A stretch of 64,000 bases of DNA from the NCBI RefSeq assembly GCF_900239185.1, contig NZ_OENA01000053.1:275028-339027 (forward strand). Reading direction: 5' to 3'. Position numbers and translations under genes: made by a program. The stretch comes from Tenacibaculum finnmarkense (GTDB taxonomy: Bacteria > Bacteroidota > Bacteroidia > Flavobacteriales > Flavobacteriaceae). This document shows positions 17,391 through 25,695 of this stretch, piece by piece. Each line of letters begins with the position of its first letter. The stretch's first letter is position 1. Below the pieces are notes generated by a model. The model searched no databases and was not told the DNA's origin. It saw only the letters and a program-made list of their open reading frames with translations.

Positions 17391-17480
17391 CTAGCCCCGA
17401 TTGAAGCAATTGTTTGAGCTCTTTTTTGTTTTTTTCTTTAAAAAAATAAAAAAAGCGAGTGCGGAAAGCGGGAAATAGCT
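17391..17480 (+). repeat. Dispersed repeat A, copy 2
   Basis: CTAGCCCCGATTGAAGCAAT, GAGCTC, a T/A tract, and GCGAGTGCGGAAAGCGGG are shared with 6321-6404 (inverted) and 47355-47443 (same orientation). Confidence 0.8.
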
Positions 17481-17482
17481 CC

Positions 17483-17518
17483 AAAAAAAAAGACAATCTC
17501 AAAACGAGATTGCCTTTT
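17483..17518 (-). terminator. lpdA terminator
   Basis: The minus-strand stem GGCAATCTC-gtttt-GAGATTGTC is followed by T9. Confidence 0.8.
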
Positions 17519-17541
17519 AAAAAAATGTATTTTAAAATATT

Positions 17542-18942
17542 CTAAGCATTTAAAGGCTTACCATCCCAGGCACCTTTTGCAGCTTCTTTTATAGCCTCCG
17601 AATAAGTTGGGTGACCATGACAAATTCTTGCTAAATCTTCAGCAGATGCTCTGAATTCCATAGCAACGGCAGCTTCCATAATTAAATCGGCAACACGTGC
17701 ACCAACCATATGAACTCCTAATACTTCATCGGTATTTTTATCGGCTAAAACTTTTACAAAACCGTCTAAATCGCCACTTGCTCTAGAACGACCCAAAGCA
17801 CGCATTGAAAATTTACCCACTTTATAAGCAACATCAGCATCTTTTAATTCTTGTTCTGTTTTACCAACAGCCGCAACTTCTGGCCAAGTATAAACAATAC
17901 CAGGAATTAAATTATAATCAATATGAGGTTTCTGCCCTGCTAAAAACTCCGCAACAACAACACCTTCTTCTTCGGCTTTATGCGCTAACATTGCTCCACG
18001 AACAACATCACCAATTGCATAAATATTCGAAGCACTTGTTTGTAAATGATCGTTTACATCAATCATTCCTCTATCGGTAAGTTTTACACCTGCTTTTTCT
18101 AAATCTAAGCCTTTTGTAAACGCTTTACGCCCAACAGCAACTAAACAATAATCACCAGTAAAAGTAACTTCTTCGCCTTTTTTGTTAGTCGCTTTTACGA
18201 TAACTTCATCGCCATTTCTTTCAACAGAAGTAACACCGTGATTGGCGTTAATTTTCATTCCTTGTTTCTTTAAAACTTTAGTAAGTTCTTTAGAAACATC
18301 AGCATCCATAGTAGGGGTGATTTTTGGAGCATATTCAATTACCGTTACATCAGCACCTAAACGCTTGTAAACAGAACCTAATTCCAATCCAATAACTCCA
18401 CCACCGATAACTAATAAATGCTTAGGAACTTCTTTCAATTTCAACGCTTCCGTAGAAGTAATAACACGTTCTTTATCTAATTTGATAAAAGGCAATGTAC
18501 TCGGCTTAGAACCTGTAGCAATAATGATATTTGTTCCTTCAATTACTTCAGAAGTTCCATCATTTTTAGTAACTTTTACGTGTGTAGCATCTTCAAAAGA
18601 ACCCAAACCTTCATGAACAGTAATTTGATTTTTGTCCATTAAATATTTAATTCCACCAGTAGTCGTTTCCACAATATTTGCTTTACGGTCTACCATTTTT
18701 GTGAAATCGAAAGAAGGTTTTTCAACGGTAATTCCATGAGCATCAAAATGATGAACAGCATCGTAATAATGATGCGAAGAATCTAACAATGCTTTTGAAG
18801 GAATACATCCAACATTTAAACAAGTTCCTCCTAAAGTCGAGTATTTTTCGATAATAGCTACTTTTGACCCTAATTGTGCTGCTCTAATAGCTGCAATATA
18901 TCCACCAGGACCAGAACCAATAACGATTAAATCATATTTCAT
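17542..18942 (-). CDS. lpdA: Dihydrolipoyl dehydrogenase (E3)
   Basis: The 466-aa flavoenzyme reoxidises dihydrolipoamide of the pyruvate, 2-oxoglutarate and branched-chain dehydrogenase complexes and of glycine cleavage, passing electrons to NAD+. It shows the FAD site GSGPGGYIAAIRAAQLG, the redox disulfide C41/C46 in GGTCLNVGCIPSKALL, the NAD site VIGGGVIGLELGSVYKRLG, and the C-terminal HGHPTYSEAIKEA with the catalytic His-Glu pair. Length is standard. E1/E2 genes are not adjacent. A weak -7 element (TAATTTTG, minus strand, 19026-19033) lies upstream. Confidence 0.97.
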   Translation of the reverse strand: MKYDLIVIGSGPGGYIAAIRAAQLGSKVAIIEKYSTLGGTCLNVGCIPSKALLDSSHHYYDAVHHFDAHGITVEKPSFDFTKMVDRKANIVETTTGGIKYLMDKNQITVHEGLGSFEDATHVKVTKNDGTSEVIEGTNIIIATGSKPSTLPFIKLDKERVITSTEALKLKEVPKHLLVIGGGVIGLELGSVYKRLGADVTVIEYAPKITPTMDADVSKELTKVLKKQGMKINANHGVTSVERNGDEVIVKATNKKGEEVTFTGDYCLVAVGRKAFTKGLDLEKAGVKLTDRGMIDVNDHLQTSASNIYAIGDVVRGAMLAHKAEEEGVVVAEFLAGQKPHIDYNLIPGIVYTWPEVAAVGKTEQELKDADVAYKVGKFSMRALGRSRASGDLDGFVKVLADKNTDEVLGVHMVGARVADLIMEAAVAMEFRASAEDLARICHGHPTYSEAIKEAAKGAWDGKPLNA

Positions 18943-19101
18943 AAGTCGTATTTTTAATATTTATGTATAGCTGATAAAAAAGCTTATTTTATCAATTTAT
19001 ATTTAATTTTATAGAGTAATACTTGCAAAATTACATATAAAAGTTGATTTGCTGAAGTATGTATTCGATTAGTTTTTACCAAAAAATAACATTAAATATC
19101 C

Positions 19102-19109
19102 TAACTTTG
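19102..19109 (+). promoter_or_regulatory. Promoter -7 element TAACTTTG
   Basis: It lies 6 bases before the ATG at 19116, implying a leaderless or near-leaderless mRNA and excluding the upstream in-frame ATG at 19059 as start. Confidence 0.6.
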
Positions 19110-19115
19110 GAGCTT

Positions 19116-20351
19116 ATGAAGCAATTATTAATTATCGGATATGTTTGGGTAGAACCAAATTCTTCTGCGGCAGGAAGCAGAATGTTACAATTAATTGAAT
19201 TATTTAAAAAGAATAATTACAAAATAACCTTTGCATCGCCAGCACAAAAAGGCGAAAAGGCGTTTAATTTATCAGAAATTGGTGTAAATGAAGCGTCAAT
19301 TGCATTAAATTCGGCTTCTTTTGATGGTTTTATTGAAGAATTAAATCCTGAAATTGTGCTTTTTGATCGTTTTATGATGGAAGAGCAATTTGGTTGGCGT
19401 GTTGCCGAAAATTGCCCTGATGCGATACGTATTTTAGATACCGAAGATTTACATTTTTTGCGTAAAACCCGTCATCAGCAATTAAAAAAAGGTCAAAATT
19501 TTTCTACGGATGCGTTGTTAAAATCTGTGGATGCAAAACGAGAAATAGCCTCAATTTTAAGATGTGATTTGAGTTTGATAATTTCTACGTATGAAATGAA
19601 ATTGCTTCAAGATGTTTTTAAAATTGATGAAAATTTACTGTATCATTTGCCTTTTTTATTAGCTAAAATTGATGATAAAATCATCAATAATTGGAAATCT
19701 TTTAATGAGCGAGCACATTTTATATTTATCGGAAACTTTTTTCACGCTCCAAATGTGGATGCAGTTTTAACCTTAAAAAATCATATTTGGAAACAAATTC
19801 GCAAACAATTACCAAAAGCAGAAATTCATATTTATGGCGCGTATGCAACTCAGCAAATAAATCAATTACACAATAAAAAAGAAGGGTTTTTGGTAAAAGG
19901 TTTTGCTACGGATGCCCTAGAAGTTGTAAAAAACGCAAAAGTTGTTTTAGCTCCGATACGTTTTGGAGCAGGAATAAAAGGGAAATTAACCGAAGCGATG
20001 ATTTGCGGAACGCCAAGTGTTACTACAACTATTGGCGCAGAAGGAATGCACGATACTTTGCCTTGGAATGGTTTTGTTGAAGATGATTTTGAAGAATTTG
20101 CCAATAAAGCGGTAGTAATTTATTCGGATGAAAATCTGTGGAAAAAACACCAAGAAAACGGCATAGAAATTATCAATACTATTTATGATAAACAACAAAT
20201 TGAAGTTCCTTTTATAAATCAGCTAAAAAAAATCCAAGAAAATTTAGCGGAATATCGCACACAAAATTTCCTTGGAAGTTTATTACAGCATCAAACGATG
20301 CAAGCCACAAAATATATGAGCAAATGGATTGAGGCGAAGAATAAGGTGTAA
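19116..20351 (+). CDS. Glycosyltransferase, GT4-like (GT-B fold)
   Basis: From the ATG at 19116 the protein has 411 aa and begins with MKQLLIIGYVWVEPNSSAAG, a typical GT-B N-terminal strand and loop. The C-terminal half carries IFIGNFFHAPNVDAV and the donor-binding region KVVLAPIRFGAGIKGKLTEAMICGTPSVTT, as in GT4 enzymes that use nucleotide sugars. An extension of 19 codons upstream exists, but the -7 element at 19102 would lie inside it, so it is rejected. The acceptor is unknown; no polysaccharide cluster surrounds it. Confidence 0.8.
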   Translation: MKQLLIIGYVWVEPNSSAAGSRMLQLIELFKKNNYKITFASPAQKGEKAFNLSEIGVNEASIALNSASFDGFIEELNPEIVLFDRFMMEEQFGWRVAENCPDAIRILDTEDLHFLRKTRHQQLKKGQNFSTDALLKSVDAKREIASILRCDLSLIISTYEMKLLQDVFKIDENLLYHLPFLLAKIDDKIINNWKSFNERAHFIFIGNFFHAPNVDAVLTLKNHIWKQIRKQLPKAEIHIYGAYATQQINQLHNKKEGFLVKGFATDALEVVKNAKVVLAPIRFGAGIKGKLTEAMICGTPSVTTTIGAEGMHDTLPWNGFVEDDFEEFANKAVVIYSDENLWKKHQENGIEIINTIYDKQQIEVPFINQLKKIQENLAEYRTQNFLGSLLQHQTMQATKYMSKWIEAKNKV

Positions 20352-20364
20352 TTATTTTTGGTTT

Positions 20365-22974
20365 TTAAAAATGATATCGTAAACCAGCTAAAATATTTCC
20401 TTCTAATTGTTCAGATTTTGTAAATTGATAAAAATACCTTGTGTTAAGATAACTGATAATTTGATTACTTTTAAGATTCAAAATATTATTTCCTTTACAA
20501 AACAGTTCAATTTTTTTATTGAGTTTATAAGATAAAGAAAAGTTTAAAGAATTAATATGCTGTTTTTCATCATTAGAAATAGTGTTTGTGTATGAGTTTC
20601 CAATATTCCAACGAATTTCATGGTGTTTTCCATATATTTCAGGAGAAATATTTATTTTATGAATAGCATAATCTAATTCATAAAAATTATTTTTATCGAT
20701 TATAGTTGTATATTGTAGTTTACATTTAGCTTGTACACTATTTTTTTTTAAAATTGAATTTAAGTTTAATCTTAATTGGTAAGAAGTGTTATTTTTTATG
20801 TTTTTATCACCATTAAAATATGAAATAGTATTTATATGATTATAAATGCTTGATAAATTATATTTAAGTTTTAAATATTTTATAGTTTTATGATATGAAA
20901 AATCAAGCCCAAAACCTTTTTCGGGAACTCTAATATAACTTTGTTCAATATAATTATCTTTAAACAATGTGTTGAAACTGATATTATTTTTAGAAATAGA
21001 ATATGTACCTTTTATACTAAACATACTATTTGTTAGTGGGGTATAGTTATTATAGTTTAAATTAAAATGTTGCTTACTAATTGGCGTAAAAACAGCAGTA
21101 TTTGAATTTATTTTTGTTTGAAAATCAAGTATAGTTTGATTTGTATTGGTTTGAAAAACAGGAATATTTTGTTTGTTTTGAAAAAAACTAAAATTTATAG
21201 ATTTCTGATTATTATGCTTGTATTTTAATAATATGTAGGGGAGTAGCCAATATTGTTTTTTATTTTTTGAGTTTACAGTTATGTCATTAATAAGATAATT
21301 TAGGCTAAGTTTTGTGTAAAAGTGTCTATTAATTCGATGGTTAATGGTGTTTTTTAGCCTAAAATGCTTCTTTGTATTTTTTAAATGGAAGCTTAAATTA
21401 TTTTGTGTAGATGTATTTAAGATATTCTTATCACTATAAACATAAGATATTTTTGATGCTAAATTTGTTTTTCTGCTAAATTTATAATAATTCAAAAAAT
21501 CAAGATTTAAGCTATTTAATTTATCATTTTCTACATTTTTTAGTGAATATTTATTCGTGAAATTCAAACCTAAAAAAGGTTTATTTGCAATTATAAATAG
21601 GTTGTTTTCGATGTTTTTTATATCGTGATAAACAGCTATTTCTGTATAATATTTAGAGTTAAATTGTTTTTTATAAGATAAATTATGACCAATAGAAAAT
21701 CCTTTATTTTTATTTCTTGATTTTATATTAAATAATTGATTAATAGTGCTAATTGATTTGTCATCAATTATATTAAATTTTAAGTTGTAAGAAATAACTT
21801 CCTTTTTATTCTTTTTGTATGAAAAATTAAAAAATGAATTACCTAAATAACTGTTAGAACTGTTTTTTTTATCTTCATTAATCGTAATAACATCTTGGGA
21901 AATATATTTTTTTGTACCGCTCTGAAACTCTTCTATTTTTGTTTTATCGACAGTTATATAACCATTAATTTTTGCTTTTTCTGATAAGGTATTTGTGAAA
22001 TTTATCGAATTAAAAAGTGTTTTTCTTTCATCTACATTTTTATTTACAAATACAAAACGGGGTGTTTTAGAATGGTCTATTTCGAGGATGCCTGAGCCAT
22101 CTGATAAATTATTTTTAGTGAAATTTTTTATACCGCCTCTCATTTCAATATAATCAATCATATTTATAGCGGTTTCACCAATATTATTAGCTTCCGAAAT
22201 AAGGGCAAAATTACCTTTATTTAAAAATTTAAAAAGATTTAAATGTGCTTGATGTTTTTCAAGTACCCCTAATTTACCTGCTATATTACCAACAATTTTA
22301 TTTTTGTATTTTTTATTAAGTGTAATATTTAATACAATTTTACCTGTTTTTTTTGTAGAAATATCATCAAAATCTTTATGATTCTTTAATAACTGTATCC
22401 CTTTAATTGCTTCTGCACTTAAATTTTCAGTAGCCATTTCGTGCTTTTTACCAAAAAAATCTTGCCCATCAATAGTTACTTTTTCTATTCTATTTCCTTG
22501 GAATTTTATTTTTTTTTGGTCATCGATAGATAAACCTGGAAGCTTTTCTATAATATCTTTTAGGTTGATTTCTGTACTATCAATAATTTTAGAAAGGTTA
22601 TAAGTAATACTATCTTTTGATATTTTAAAATCACTTAAGTACCCTTTAACTACAACTTCCTCTAATTCATTAGTATTTTCTTGAAGTGTTATATTAAGTT
22701 TATTAAAGTTTGTAAGTTGTATGTTTTTTGGCTGATAACCTAGAAGCCTAACTTTTAAATAATATTGTTTTTTAATCGATGGTATTTCTAAAGAAAAAAC
22801 ACCTTTTTCATTAGTAGTAGTATAGTTTTGAGTTAAATCTGTTTGTTTATCTACTAATTGAACAGAAGCAAAACTAATAGCGTTGTTGATTTTATTTACA
22901 ACAACGCCGTTAATTTTTGTTTGACTGTAAAGTTGAATAGCGTTAAACACTATAAAAAAGTACACTAATCTCAT
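20365..22974 (-). CDS. TonB-receptor-like outer-membrane beta-barrel with carboxypeptidase-like N-terminal domain
   Basis: The 869-aa protein has a signal peptide, a carboxypeptidase-regulatory-like beta-sandwich (about 20-105; KINGVVVNKINNAISFASV), a plug-like region around 110-220 containing LKDIIEKLPGLSIDD and VTIDGQDFFGKKHEM, and a large C-terminal barrel ending in GNILAGLRYHF. The canonical TonB box is not visible. It follows a GLPGLI protein gene in a conserved flavobacterial pairing, suggesting an export or uptake partnership at the outer membrane. The transported ligand is unknown. Confidence 0.78.
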   Translation of the reverse strand: MRLVYFFIVFNAIQLYSQTKINGVVVNKINNAISFASVQLVDKQTDLTQNYTTTNEKGVFSLEIPSIKKQYYLKVRLLGYQPKNIQLTNFNKLNITLQENTNELEEVVVKGYLSDFKISKDSITYNLSKIIDSTEINLKDIIEKLPGLSIDDQKKIKFQGNRIEKVTIDGQDFFGKKHEMATENLSAEAIKGIQLLKNHKDFDDISTKKTGKIVLNITLNKKYKNKIVGNIAGKLGVLEKHQAHLNLFKFLNKGNFALISEANNIGETAINMIDYIEMRGGIKNFTKNNLSDGSGILEIDHSKTPRFVFVNKNVDERKTLFNSINFTNTLSEKAKINGYITVDKTKIEEFQSGTKKYISQDVITINEDKKNSSNSYLGNSFFNFSYKKNKKEVISYNLKFNIIDDKSISTINQLFNIKSRNKNKGFSIGHNLSYKKQFNSKYYTEIAVYHDIKNIENNLFIIANKPFLGLNFTNKYSLKNVENDKLNSLNLDFLNYYKFSRKTNLASKISYVYSDKNILNTSTQNNLSFHLKNTKKHFRLKNTINHRINRHFYTKLSLNYLINDITVNSKNKKQYWLLPYILLKYKHNNQKSINFSFFQNKQNIPVFQTNTNQTILDFQTKINSNTAVFTPISKQHFNLNYNNYTPLTNSMFSIKGTYSISKNNISFNTLFKDNYIEQSYIRVPEKGFGLDFSYHKTIKYLKLKYNLSSIYNHINTISYFNGDKNIKNNTSYQLRLNLNSILKKNSVQAKCKLQYTTIIDKNNFYELDYAIHKINISPEIYGKHHEIRWNIGNSYTNTISNDEKQHINSLNFSLSYKLNKKIELFCKGNNILNLKSNQIISYLNTRYFYQFTKSEQLEGNILAGLRYHF

Positions 22975-23025
22975 AATTATTATTGAGTTATAAGCCCTGA
23001 AATGTAATAAATAAGGCTCATTATA

Positions 23026-23754
23026 TTAATGCATTTGTGTAATTTCTTCACTTATTATTATAGGAGGATTGCGATACTTTTGCTCTGAAACTATTTCAAA
23101 GTCTTTACTTCTTTTTTTAAACTTAATTGTTTTTGGATATTCAATTTTAATTAATTCAAAGAGTGTGTTTTCATACTCACTTTTAACTTGTATAGCCAAG
23201 CCTGGTATGCCATCAAAACACTTAGGTGCTCCAATAATACCTAATTCATCGGTGTACCAACAAGTAGCTTTTTCATTAAGTTGATTAATACCTACAGCTT
23301 TTTTACAATTGAATTTTCCTATTTTTCGTGTTTCATTTTTTAATGTCCACTTGTAATAATTTAAATCTCTAAATACTACATAATTAGGTTCATCAAAATC
23401 GGGATGACCTAATGATTCAAAAATTTGTTTTTTAGTGATAAAATCTTTAAAAACACATACGGCTAAATTATATCTTGTATCTACAGAAGTGGCACCATTA
23501 GGTAATTTATTTTTTTTAGTAGAAATAAGCAGAAAATCTGAATGATAAGTAGCTCTTTTAGTATTACCTATTAAAAAACCATTTTGAGTTGATTTAGGTA
23601 CTATAATTGAATCATGAATAACACCTTCTTTTGTGCCATAAACAACATTTTCTCCAATAGTTTCTTTATAAGTAATTTTATAATTGATACCTTGAGCATT
23701 ACAAAATGATGTAACTAAAAATAATAATATCGAAACTTTAATTGATGAATTCAT
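23026..23754 (-). CDS. GLPGLI family exported protein
   Basis: The 242-aa protein has a signal peptide (KVSILLFLVTSFCNAQG). The family hallmark appears as FDGIPGLAIQV around residues 190-200, preceded by the typical CWYTDELGIIGAP. GLPGLI proteins are Bacteroidota-specific, exported, and of unknown biochemical role; they are usually encoded beside TonB-type receptors, as here (51 bases to the next gene). An upstream extension to 23796 exists, but MNSSIKVSI at 23754 gives the best signal peptide start. Confidence 0.8.
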   Translation of the reverse strand: MNSSIKVSILLFLVTSFCNAQGINYKITYKETIGENVVYGTKEGVIHDSIIVPKSTQNGFLIGNTKRATYHSDFLLISTKKNKLPNGATSVDTRYNLAVCVFKDFITKKQIFESLGHPDFDEPNYVVFRDLNYYKWTLKNETRKIGKFNCKKAVGINQLNEKATCWYTDELGIIGAPKCFDGIPGLAIQVKSEYENTLFELIKIEYPKTIKFKKRSKDFEIVSEQKYRNPPIIISEEITQMH

Positions 23755-23765
23755 AAATTTTTGTT

Positions 23766-24005
23766 TTAAAGAAACCATACTTCTCCTGTAGTACAATTGG
23801 TTACCATTGTAACTATTGATATTCCTTTTCCTCTCATAGAAGTTCTTCTTCTTTTCAGAGTACAGAAAGGTTTAACATTATTATCTTTTGTTTCCTTAAT
23901 AATATTTTTTACAATTTCCTTTTTTTCAACCTTAGTATCTTTTTTTTCGTTTGCAAATGTTAAAGAAGTTAAAACTAGTAAACTTCCTAAAAGTAAATTT
24001 TTCAT
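23766..24005 (-). CDS. Small exported basic protein with two cysteines
   Basis: The 79-aa protein has a signal peptide (MKNLLLGSLLVLTSLTFA), then a Lys/Glu-rich spacer and a basic C-terminal segment from CTLKRRRTSMRGKG to a second Cys (VTNCTTGEVWFL). The mature part is about 60 residues with two cysteines, which could form a disulfide. The longer ORF to 24056 is rejected because it would start inside a hairpin. It is the first gene of the GLPGLI/receptor operon; its start codon directly abuts a perfect 18-bp inverted repeat. I do not recognise a family. Confidence 0.6.
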   Translation of the reverse strand: MKNLLLGSLLVLTSLTFANEKKDTKVEKKEIVKNIIKETKDNNVKPFCTLKRRRTSMRGKGISIVTMVTNCTTGEVWFL

Positions 24006-24050
24006 AATAATAACTATTTTTATTAATATTTGATAAAAATAGTTATTATT
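24006..24050 (-). promoter_or_regulatory. Perfect 18-bp inverted repeat abutting the start codon of the small exported protein
   Basis: Arms 24006-24023 and 24033-24050 (AATAATAACTATTTTTAT and its exact complement) flank a 9-base loop. On the minus strand the last paired base is directly followed by ATG. It could form an mRNA hairpin controlling initiation or be a protein-binding operator. There is no T-run, so it is not a terminator. Confidence 0.6.
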
Positions 24051-24117
24051 ATACACAATATTATAATGGTTTTCTAAAAAAAAACAATGTATGTTATGTT
24101 GTCAAAGTGTAGTCATA

Positions 24118-24163
24118 AATTATTAATTACGAATTATAACCTTATAATCCGTAATTAATAATT
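24118..24163. repeat. Repeat E, copy 1 (ATTACGGATTATAA palindrome)
   Basis: A long AT-rich inverted repeat (AATTATTAATTACG... / ...CGTAATTAATAATT) lies downstream of a minus-strand gene. It is related to 28748-28785. Confidence 0.65.
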
Positions 24164-24193
24164 GCCATGTTTTTTTGAATTTATAGGGTTAAT

Positions 24194-24679
24194 TTAAAGA
24201 ATTTTAATATCAACCGATGTTCTACTTTGCCAACCTGTAATATCAATTACTGAAATTTGACAATGATAATCGCCTGAATCAATATTTGTAGGAATTGAAA
24301 TTTCTTGTGAAATTTCATAGGTTTTAGGATTGTTTGTAATCTCATAATTTTCCATAAAAATAAGCGGAGAAACAGGCGTTTTTATAGGGCTTAAATCGCA
24401 CAAACTCCCTTGGTCATCGTGTGTATGATGATCGAAATTATTATGAATATCAATGGCATAGGAAGCCAAACCGATGTTGTCGGAAACCTTTACTTTTAGA
24501 ATGTATTTTTCGCCTTTTTTTAATATGCTACACGATTGTGGAAATCCACCAGTATAATTAATGCTAATACTTGGTTTTTCTTTGTCAATTTCTTCAGATG
24601 TATCGTTACAACTTATCAGAAATAAGCTTAAAAACAATAAAATCGCTGTTGATTTGATGGTTGATTTTAATAAAGTCAT
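24194..24679 (-). CDS. DUF4625 lipoprotein, His-rich
   Basis: The 161-aa lipoprotein has a lipobox (LISC, Cys24) and a beta-sandwich with DNIGLASYAIDIHNNFDHHTHDDQG, matching the DUF4625 pattern, and a closing GDYHCQISVIDITGWQS. The HHTHDD run could bind a transition metal. It is the last gene of the probable zinc uptake set (His-rich protein, ZnuD-like receptor, two DUF4625 lipoproteins). A role as a metal-handling surface or periplasmic lipoprotein is inferred. Confidence 0.75.
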   Translation of the reverse strand: MTLLKSTIKSTAILLFLSLFLISCNDTSEEIDKEKPSISINYTGGFPQSCSILKKGEKYILKVKVSDNIGLASYAIDIHNNFDHHTHDDQGSLCDLSPIKTPVSPLIFMENYEITNNPKTYEISQEISIPTNIDSGDYHCQISVIDITGWQSRTSVDIKIL

Positions 24680-24698
24680 TTTATATAATTATTATAAC

Positions 24699-24734
24699 AA
24701 AGCCTACAAGAAAGAAATTCAAGTAGGCTTTTTT
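24699..24734. terminator. Hairpin between the two DUF4625 genes
   Basis: The stem AAAGCCTAC / GTAGGCTTT has a 14-base loop. The T-run is stronger on the plus strand; on the minus strand it may act as a partial terminator or mRNA processing/stability element. Confidence 0.5.
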
Positions 24735-24753
24735 AATGTTTATTACTTGCTGC

Positions 24754-25524
24754 TTATTTTACTGTTAATGCGTACGATTTAATTACTCGTTCCTTGTTTT
24801 TATCTTGAACAATAATATCTAAATCGTATGTTTTATTTGATTTTAAAGCATTGGTAATCATTAATTTTTCGTTTAGGTTGATTTCTTTAATATTTTTATC
24901 AGAATAATTAAATTCTTTTTCGATATGATATTTCCAACCTTCTCCTTCTATAAATTCTGAAACTGATACTACTACATTTTTTATAGATTCTCTTGATTTT
25001 ATAAGCCCTTGAATGTTTAAGTTTTCACCTATAATGGCTATTTTATCATTGTTACTAGCAGTTCCGTATGTAATATCTTTTAGTAAAATATCATAAGGCA
25101 TTACTTTTAAAACATCTTCTCTTGTTTTCTTTTTCCCTTTTTCATCTTCAACAGTTATTGAAAAAATATAATCGGTAGCTTTGGCATCGTAAGAAATATC
25201 GACATGTTTATGAAAATTTACTTCTTTGGCGCCTTGATAACCTTCTGTAAATAGTTCTTTTAGTTTCCAATCGCCTTTTACGCTATCTTTTAAATAAATT
25301 TCAACAAGAATATTTTTAATTTTTTCATCGGCAAAAATTCCTGCTCCGATATGGATATTTCCTCCTTGTTTTATGGTTTTATCGCTACTATGCCCAGCGC
25401 CAAATTCTAAATTAATAATTCCTAAAGCGGGTGCTACTATAATTTCTTCTTTTGTACAAGAAATCATGGTTATTGCAAATACAGTTGCTAAAATAAAGAT
25501 GTTTAAAATTTTTTTGTAATTCAT
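24754..25524 (-). CDS. DUF4625 lipoprotein, larger paralogue
   Basis: The 256-aa lipoprotein has a lipobox (MISC, Cys23) and two beta-sandwich repeats. Each resembles DUF4625: IHIGAGIFADEKIKNILVEI with HKHVDIS in the first, and a second starting near LKDITYGTASNNDKI. The H-x-H pairs (HIHIG-like NIHIG, KHV) could bind metal. It sits between the ZnuD-like receptor and the smaller DUF4625 gene, in the same orientation. The 170-base upstream gap holds a TATCCTA-type dyad near 25583-25603. Confidence 0.72.
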   Translation of the reverse strand: MNYKKILNIFILATVFAITMISCTKEEIIVAPALGIINLEFGAGHSSDKTIKQGGNIHIGAGIFADEKIKNILVEIYLKDSVKGDWKLKELFTEGYQGAKEVNFHKHVDISYDAKATDYIFSITVEDEKGKKKTREDVLKVMPYDILLKDITYGTASNNDKIAIIGENLNIQGLIKSRESIKNVVVSVSEFIEGEGWKYHIEKEFNYSDKNIKEINLNEKLMITNALKSNKTYDLDIIVQDKNKERVIKSYALTVK

Positions 25525-25695
25525 TTTAATTGGTTTTATGCTATTTGTAATTGTAAATAAATTGTTTTTAATTATTGTTTTTTATCCTAAAAAATATAGG
25601 ATCTTTATTATTGTAATAAGTGATAAAAAAAAGCGTGTTTTTCATGGTATAAAAATTAAAATGTTTGAATAAAAAAGTGATTATAATTAAGTTGT

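Larger units (their letters stand above)
17149..17482. repeat. Gene-free repeat cluster between lipoprotein and lpdA genes
   Basis: This stretch of about 330 bases holds no ORF of note. It contains repeat B (17188-17326), a fragment of repeat D/C (GGAGAACTACGGCAAAT near 17344-17360) and repeat A (17391-17480). Confidence 0.7.
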
